The notes beneath the pieces were generated by a model that made no database searches, was not told the origin of the DNA, and was given only the letters and a program-made list of their open reading frames with translations. The translations under genes were made by a program, and so were the position numbers. Source: Perkinsus marinus ATCC 50983 (Eukaryota; Perkinsozoa; Perkinsida; Perkinsidae). Taken from it: DNA of 64,000 bases. The DNA lies in contig NW_003206658.1 of the NCBI RefSeq assembly GCF_000006405.1, positions 980,474 through 1,044,473 on the forward strand, read 5' to 3'. This document shows positions 59,186 to 64,000 of the stretch, piece after piece. Position 1 is the first letter of the stretch. Every line of letters begins with the position of its first letter.

Positions 59186-59944
59186 CTAATAAGAATCTTC
59201 ACTGTGCGCTGGTCGCTTGATACCAGAAAGATACTCCTCAGGTCCTCTACTGACCTCCGCCAACCCAAAGCTTCTTATCATCCTTTTCCTCCTATCTACC
59301 AGCCGTCTCCGGTCCACCACCTTCCGGAGGCCACTTCTTCGCTGTGTGCGAGGAGTATCTTGGCAAACCGGAGGCAATAGCAACTCTGACACGTCCGATA
59401 GATCATCGTTGAGGCAACATAGTTGGGGGCTATCCGGCATTAACACCTCAGGCGAATCTTCCACCAAGGGGAGGTATTCAGCTGGGAGGTTGTCATAGTT
59501 CTCGAGCTGAGCACAATACGATCCTGCTAAACGCGGATACTTGCTTGGTCGCTGATCGAACGTGTCGATGGGTAGCAAAGAGTGATGCAGTAGGGATGGG
59601 CTTTGGGGAGTATCATAGTGTAGTGGTAGGAAGAGGTAGGGTTGCTGGTGTTGACGATATCGATCATGATGATGCTCTTGACGGCCAAGGACAAGGGTTC
59701 GGAATATCTTAGACTCTTGCAGGATGTCATGAAAGGTGTCATAAGTATCTTCCACAAGACCCATGACTGATGATGAAGGCTGGCTGTGGTCGAGGCTAGT
59801 AGACGATGGTTGGAGTGGAGGCATGTCGCAACACGTTGATAAAACAGGCTGATGGCAAAACTTGTGTTCAGAAGGTTTTAGCGACATAAGCTTTGTCCGA
59901 ACAGTCTCCTTCAATCGTGATAGAACGCCCTCCAGCTTTCCCAA
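59186..59944 (-). CDS. Unrecognised 230-250-residue protein
   Basis: I do not recognise it. Single open exon, no family motif. The frame starts without ATG; the first in-frame Met is near 59887 (MSLKPSEHKFCHQPVLSTCC), so either translation starts there or an upstream exon supplies the start. The middle is His, Pro and Leu-rich (QEHHHDRYRQHQQPYLFLPL), then acidic (CCLNDDLSDVSELLLPPV), and the C-terminus is basic (RKVVDRRRLVDRRKRMIRSF). Composition suggests an unstructured regulatory or nucleic-acid-associated protein. The absence of stops over 750 bases and the even codon use argue for a real gene. Confidence 0.5.
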   Translation of the reverse strand: MGKLEGVLSRLKETVRTKLMSLKPSEHKFCHQPVLSTCCDMPPLQPSSTSLDHSQPSSSVMGLVEDTYDTFHDILQESKIFRTLVLGRQEHHHDRYRQHQQPYLFLPLHYDTPQSPSLLHHSLLPIDTFDQRPSKYPRLAGSYCAQLENYDNLPAEYLPLVEDSPEVLMPDSPQLCCLNDDLSDVSELLLPPVCQDTPRTQRRSGLRKVVDRRRLVDRRKRMIRSFGLAEVSRGPEEYLSGIKRPAHSEDSY

Positions 59945-60555
59945 ACTTCACATATTTAGACTGTTCCCCATCCTGACATGTTTCGTATCTTACCAACTCA
60001 ACCTCAAGATACCCCATTTAGCCGCACATCTGCAATATTGCGCTGAAGTTGATGACATCCACCCTCGAGCATCCAACCTAACATCTCCCGGATCCACCTC
60101 ATTCCATCCCGTCTACCCTCTAACACATCCCTCTTCACCACTCTCAATAAAGCTCATTACCCCCTTGCACAATATTACGACCGTTACCATCACTTTGTGG
60201 AATACAACCCATCGTGTAACGTCAGCTGCGCGCGCCCATGTAATCGATTCGCGCGAGTTTAGTCGCAGAGACTCAAGGTTAACTCGTGTTCCAGTTTAGC
60301 CCAGAAGCCTCGCTGGGCAGTTGAGCATCTGCAAATGACGAGGTTGAAAGGAATATCTTGAGGCTGGACACGGAAGATACAGAGTAGGTCAACGGCTTGC
60401 CAACTCGGGAGGCAGCAGCACCAGATCACTATCCATACAGTATATCTACATATTCTATTGTTTAATGGAGTAACTGGAAAAATATTTATACGATGAAATG
60501 GGGTAGTCGATCACTAATTTTTGTAAGTTTGTCGTTCTCCCTCCTCCTTCTCCTA
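59945..60555. other. Divergent intergenic region
   Basis: It lies upstream of both the minus-strand gene and the SPX-SLC13 gene. The maximal frame of the latter reaches 60493, but those 21 codons are likely 5' UTR. A GC-rich run of GCGCGC words lies near 60228-60256. No gene seen. Confidence 0.4.
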
Positions 60556-63393
60556 ATGAAGTTCGGTCAGTATCTCCACGATCACCGAGTCATAGCCTGG
60601 CGACCGTACTATATGAATTATCATAGACTGAAGGCTATATTGAAGGATATAGTTAATAACAACAGTGGTAATGAAAGATTCCTGGAAGAGCTCAAGTTGG
60701 ATATGGTGCGTGTCGAGGAGTTCTACACCATTCAGGAGCAGGAGGCCGCTAGAGAGGCTAAGTCCGTAGACCCCAACAACAAGGATGACTATTCGGCATT
60801 TGTTGAGAGGGTTCGCGATCTTGAGAACTTTGCTAAGTTGAATGCGGAAGGCCTTCGAAAAATTGCTAAAAAATATGATAAGTTGGTGGTACGACCAGGA
60901 CTGCTTGGAACGATCGAGGAGGGCCGTGGGGATGCTAGCCTCATGAAGGATATATTACGAGAAATCCAACACTGTACATTTAGCCAGGCCGCCGACCGTT
61001 TGGCTGCTATATTGGATTACTCTACCTCTCAAGACAAGGCCATAGGGATACCCCTTGACATCAACAGGCTTGCATCATCTCATGTTCGGTCAGCCAGTGG
61101 TGTTAAAGTTGGTGACTTCGTTGAACGATTTACTGCAGAGGAAGAAGAGGAGAAGCCTCATGAAAAGGAGAATAGAGTAAAGTTCCTCCTGCGGTACTTC
61201 AAAGCTATTGTATTCTTTGCTATGGTCTACGTTGGTTGTATTGTCTGTTGGGTGCTCAAAGTCGGCTCCCCTCTCTTGGACGGTAACTCCTTCATCTCAG
61301 TAGCAGTCACTTGCTCGGCCTTAGCTCTTCTTATTATGCAGTATCCAGCTGATGGGGTCATGATGGGGTCTACCTTGGTCCTCACATTGGCGGGAGTATT
61401 GGACAACAAAGAGGCTTGGGACGGCTTTTCTAATGATGTAGTCCTGTCTGTTGGGGTCCTACTTATCGTGTCGGCCGCTGTGAAGAACACTGGTGTGGTC
61501 CAGTACATCTTCATAGACGGTGGCTTGTTGGGCCATCCCAAGTCTCTACCAATTGCCATGCTGCGACTATTCGTACCCGCAGTACTACTCAATGTTTGTG
61601 TATCAAATACAGCAGTTATGGGAGTACTCCTTCCTGTTGTACAGAAGTGGTCTAAAGACATTGGCTTGGACCAAGGATTGCTGCTCATGCCGATGTCGTA
61701 TATTCTGCTCATCTCGGGCGTGTTCGCCATCTTCTCGACTTCTAGTAATCTCATCACCCAAGGTTTGCTGGTTGATGCCAACTATGAAAGATTCGATAAT
61801 TTTGCATTGGCCCCACTGATCCTCCCTGCGACTATAGGGGCCTTCCTCTACATCGTCATAGCCGTGCCTCTGGTCTTTAAGGATAGGATGCCTAAGGCGA
61901 GGGCTGCTCTAGCCAATGGTCTTGCTGGATCGGATCGCCGTCTTCTGCCTAAGCAAGAGTCGTTGCTGAGTTCCAAGAAGTTTGTGGTGTCAGCCCAAGT
62001 CACGGGTTTGTCTTTGGATGGCAAGACCCTTGCGGACTCGGGCTTGTATGATCTCCTTGACTGCAATGAAGGCATAGTAGAGATAGAGCGTCTAGGGGAG
62101 AAGGGTCGGGCTAGTCCTGACTTTGTCCTGCAGCCCTACGATGTGTTGCACATCTACTGCTCGGCAGATACAGTGTTGAAGCTCCAACATGATGGCCGGG
62201 TGGGGCTGCTCACGAGGGACTCTGGGGAGCTCTCGACTGGTGGTAACTTCGGTGGGAAGGCTCAGAACACAGAGCTATTTGAAGTAGTCTTGGACGGTCT
62301 TTGCCCTCTCATTGGGCAACCTATTGTGAATGCTAAGACACGTAAACTTTACGGTGGGCAAATAGTCGCTATTCGCCCGCATGACCTTCAGCTTCTTCAA
62401 AAGGATAACAACCGACAGGTTGTTGTTTCAAAGAGACGCATGAAGAACTTAACCCCGAGGGCCCGATCAGTGTCCCACATTCGGTCCCGGCCTAGCGCGC
62501 GGACCTTTTCCGAATCTGAACTTGCCCCCAACGTGCCCTACCTTAGTATAGGAGCGTCCATCCCTGGACGTGCCGTGACCTATACGCCCTTACCTGGGTC
62601 CGAGATGGAACCAGAAGAAGAGTCAGTGGTGAGGCTACTACAGTCAGAGATGGACGAGAGGAGCTGGCGGTTGGCAGTTGGCGATGGGCTCATTGTCGAG
62701 GCTCCCTCTGGCTTTGCTGAACAGTTCTCGGGGACGGGGCATTTTGCTGTCATCACACGTTTGTCGTCTTCTGGTGAGACTAAAGAGGGAGAGGTAACAG
62801 CAGATGGAAGGAGGCTCATGTGGATATCAGGGGTGATAGTACTGGGCATGGTCCTCCTAGTGGCTACTAATACCCTCCCATTGCTGCAAGCTAGTATGAC
62901 CGCCTCGTTATTGCTGGTACTATTCGACTGTTTGTCACTGACTAAGGCAGTTGGTGCTGTTAATATTAGAACAGTGATGACCATTGTTGGTGCGTTTGGT
63001 GTAGGTAAGGCTATGGCTAAGACCCACGTTGCTACGATATTGGCCCAAGCCCTGGTAGGGTTGATGTCCCCTTTGGGAGCTTTAGGGGTCCTTGGAGCTA
63101 TCTTTGTGGCTACTTGTTTGCTTGGTGTTGTCTTCCATGCTACAGCTGTAGTAGTCCTACTCTTCCCAGTATGTGTGTCAGTAGCTCACCAAATGGGTCT
63201 CCCTGTACACCAGTGTTTAGGTCCTCTTATGGTTGGAGCTGGATGCCAGTTCTTGAGCCCTATATCCTATCAGACTAACCTTATGGTCTATGCTGTTGCC
63301 GGCTATGCCTTTGGGGACTTTGCCAAACTGGGCCTTGGTTTAACTCTCGTAGTCGGCATTATTACTGTGCCACTATGTCGGGTATGTCTGTGA
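60556..63393 (+). CDS. SPX-SLC13 transporter with internal RCK_C (TrkA-C) domains, probable phosphate transporter
   Basis: Predicted phosphate transporter whose SPX domain would sense inositol pyrophosphates. Single exon, 945 residues from the Met of MKFGQYLHDHRVIAWRPYYM, the canonical SPX beginning (residues 1 to about 170, with a helical KIAKKYDKL segment containing the lysine-rich ligand surface). From about residue 210, SLC13/DASS membrane helices follow, including NTAVMGVLLPVVQKWSKD and FSTSSNLITQGLLVDANYE, the SNT motif region. Between the two transport halves lie two RCK_C-like domains (VTGLSLDGKTLADSGLYDLL, VLQPYDVLHIYCSADTVLKL, and VLDGLCPLIGQPIVNAKTRK). The second half (about 753-945) contains VFHATAVVVLLFPVCVSVAH and the repeat motif PISYQTNLMVYAVAGYAFGD. 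Yeast Pho87/90/91 have SPX-SLC13 without RCK_C; the form with RCK_C resembles algal PTC1/SAC1-like proteins. An upstream Met would add a hydrophobic stretch and is less likely. Confidence 0.92.
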   Translation: MKFGQYLHDHRVIAWRPYYMNYHRLKAILKDIVNNNSGNERFLEELKLDMVRVEEFYTIQEQEAAREAKSVDPNNKDDYSAFVERVRDLENFAKLNAEGLRKIAKKYDKLVVRPGLLGTIEEGRGDASLMKDILREIQHCTFSQAADRLAAILDYSTSQDKAIGIPLDINRLASSHVRSASGVKVGDFVERFTAEEEEEKPHEKENRVKFLLRYFKAIVFFAMVYVGCIVCWVLKVGSPLLDGNSFISVAVTCSALALLIMQYPADGVMMGSTLVLTLAGVLDNKEAWDGFSNDVVLSVGVLLIVSAAVKNTGVVQYIFIDGGLLGHPKSLPIAMLRLFVPAVLLNVCVSNTAVMGVLLPVVQKWSKDIGLDQGLLLMPMSYILLISGVFAIFSTSSNLITQGLLVDANYERFDNFALAPLILPATIGAFLYIVIAVPLVFKDRMPKARAALANGLAGSDRRLLPKQESLLSSKKFVVSAQVTGLSLDGKTLADSGLYDLLDCNEGIVEIERLGEKGRASPDFVLQPYDVLHIYCSADTVLKLQHDGRVGLLTRDSGELSTGGNFGGKAQNTELFEVVLDGLCPLIGQPIVNAKTRKLYGGQIVAIRPHDLQLLQKDNNRQVVVSKRRMKNLTPRARSVSHIRSRPSARTFSESELAPNVPYLSIGASIPGRAVTYTPLPGSEMEPEEESVVRLLQSEMDERSWRLAVGDGLIVEAPSGFAEQFSGTGHFAVITRLSSSGETKEGEVTADGRRLMWISGVIVLGMVLLVATNTLPLLQASMTASLLLVLFDCLSLTKAVGAVNIRTVMTIVGAFGVGKAMAKTHVATILAQALVGLMSPLGALGVLGAIFVATCLLGVVFHATAVVVLLFPVCVSVAHQMGLPVHQCLGPLMVGAGCQFLSPISYQTNLMVYAVAGYAFGDFAKLGLGLTLVVGIITVPLCRVCL

Positions 63394-63837
63394 TACTGAT
63401 CTTGCCAGTGTATATCAAAGGGTATCACGTAATCGATCTGGTAATATAACGAAAATGTATATTTTACTGAATTCTCTGGAGACTTATCATCGTCATCATC
63501 ATCATATCATTCGAGGTTCCATCGTTTCATCGTCTTAGTTGGATTTAGTTGTAGTGCGTTCGTGGGTTGGAATTTTGCAGCTCTTTCTCGGCATCTTGAT
63601 GCTGTGAGCTTTTGATTGCCTTTTTGAAACCTTATCTGGATTAGGCTGGATACTTTAGTGCATTCGCATGGAAAAAACATGGTGGTGAACGGGCTTGAAC
63701 TGGAGACCCACACTCCCGAATGGATCAGCATACCCAACTGGCGGTCCTCTCCTCTTCCGACAGAGTGAGGCACATCGAGCCTATTCGTGTTACGACTACC
63801 GCTCTTTAATTCTTATGCGTAGTGTTCCCTTTGTCTT
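63394..63837. other. Intergenic with tRNA-like segment
   Basis: An 88-codon minus-strand frame (63507-63773) is chance. At about 63680-63745 (minus) there is an A-box-like CAGTTGGGTATGCTGA and a B-box-like CAGTTCAAGCCCG at tRNA spacing, but the stems pair poorly. A CATCATCATCAT run is near 63490. Confidence 0.4.
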
Positions 63838-64000
63838 ATGGAAGACGTCTTTTTATTCGAGTTGGGCTATGGTATACAGTTGCTAGCTGGGTTCCTCCTA
63901 CTATACAGGATATCCACTACAAAGAACATCTATGGCTTGTCTATCGATACTCAGGTCTGTTTCCTTATGGGTACTATTCTATCACGGAGCGGTAGTAGTA
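63838..64000 (+). CDS. KDEL-receptor (ERD2)-like membrane protein, partial at window end
   Basis: An ATG at 63838 opens MEDVFLFELGYGIQLLAGFL, a first membrane helix, followed by LLYRISTTKNIYGLSIDTQV. This matches the K/R-x-TK-x-x-x-GLS-x-x-TQ signature after helix one of ER-lumen-protein retention receptors and their PQ-loop relatives, which retrieve HDEL/KDEL proteins from the Golgi to the ER. A possible donor follows DTQ at about 63955, or the frame continues CFLMGTILSR to the window edge. Only about 50 residues are visible, so a related PQ-loop protein is possible. Confidence 0.55.
   Translation, partial: MEDVFLFELGYGIQLLAGFLLLYRISTTKNIYGLSIDTQVCFLMGTILSRSGSS

Noticed and set aside
63670-63750. 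Possible tRNA gene on the minus strand
   Set aside because: A- and B-box-like words at the right spacing, but T-stem and acceptor do not pair.
63507-63773. 88-codon minus-strand frame upstream of the KDEL-receptor-like gene
   Set aside because: It runs through a tRNA-like segment and simple repeats and has no family resemblance.
1-64000. CRISPR arrays, bacterial operons, riboswitches
   Set aside because: No regular spacer-repeat array was seen, and the genes are spliced eukaryotic ones.

Overview
This window is nuclear DNA of a unicellular eukaryote. The genes are dense, on both strands, and split by many very short GT-AG introns (mostly about 45-70 nt). Recognisable eukaryotic proteins include RNA polymerase II subunit 3, the NatA subunit NAA15, tRNA-dihydrouridine synthase 3, an H/ACA-snoRNP factor of the NAF1 type and an SPX-domain transporter. 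The mix of intron style, low-complexity proteins, a glycine/lysine-rich tail and algal-type SPX-SLC13 architecture makes an alveolate related to Perkinsus my best guess. That assignment is inference, not proof.

Layout. 1-18 kb: AT-rich, full of TCA/GAT/CTA trinucleotide runs; a repeat-built candidate gene (1.6-4.2 kb, +), an androglobin/calpain-like gene (4.5-9.8 kb, -), an unrecognised probable membrane protein (10.3-12.3 kb, -), an unrecognised gene (12.9-14.6 kb, +) and RPB3 (16.3-17.9 kb, +). 18-37 kb: an unrecognised conserved-looking gene (18.2-20.0 kb, +), a CCP/sushi-domain gene (20.5-24.2 kb, -) with a complete tRNA-Trp gene inside one intron, NAA15 (24.6-28.5 kb, -), an unrecognised gene (29.1-33.0 kb, +) and DUS3 (33.2-36.6 kb, +). 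37-50.7 kb: an M50 peptidase (+), a GH36-type alpha-galactosidase (+), a NAF1-like gene (-) and an EDC4-like decapping scaffold (+) whose intron carries a 5'-truncated LINE. 51-64 kb: a PiT phosphate transporter with an EF-hand, a MATE transporter, two unrecognised minus-strand genes, an SPX-SLC13 phosphate transporter and the start of a KDEL-receptor-like gene.

How they fit together: most genes are unrelated housekeeping functions. Two different classes of phosphate transporter within 12 kb is the only functional grouping I see. The most striking feature is not a protein: at least ten introns in eight well- or moderately-supported genes contain tRNA T-arm/B-box sequence, usually followed by a 7-nt acceptor-like stretch and a discriminator-like A, in either orientation. 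In one case the intron is essentially a whole antisense tRNA gene. Exon boundaries below come from reading frames, GT-AG signals and remembered family similarity, without alignment or RNA data.
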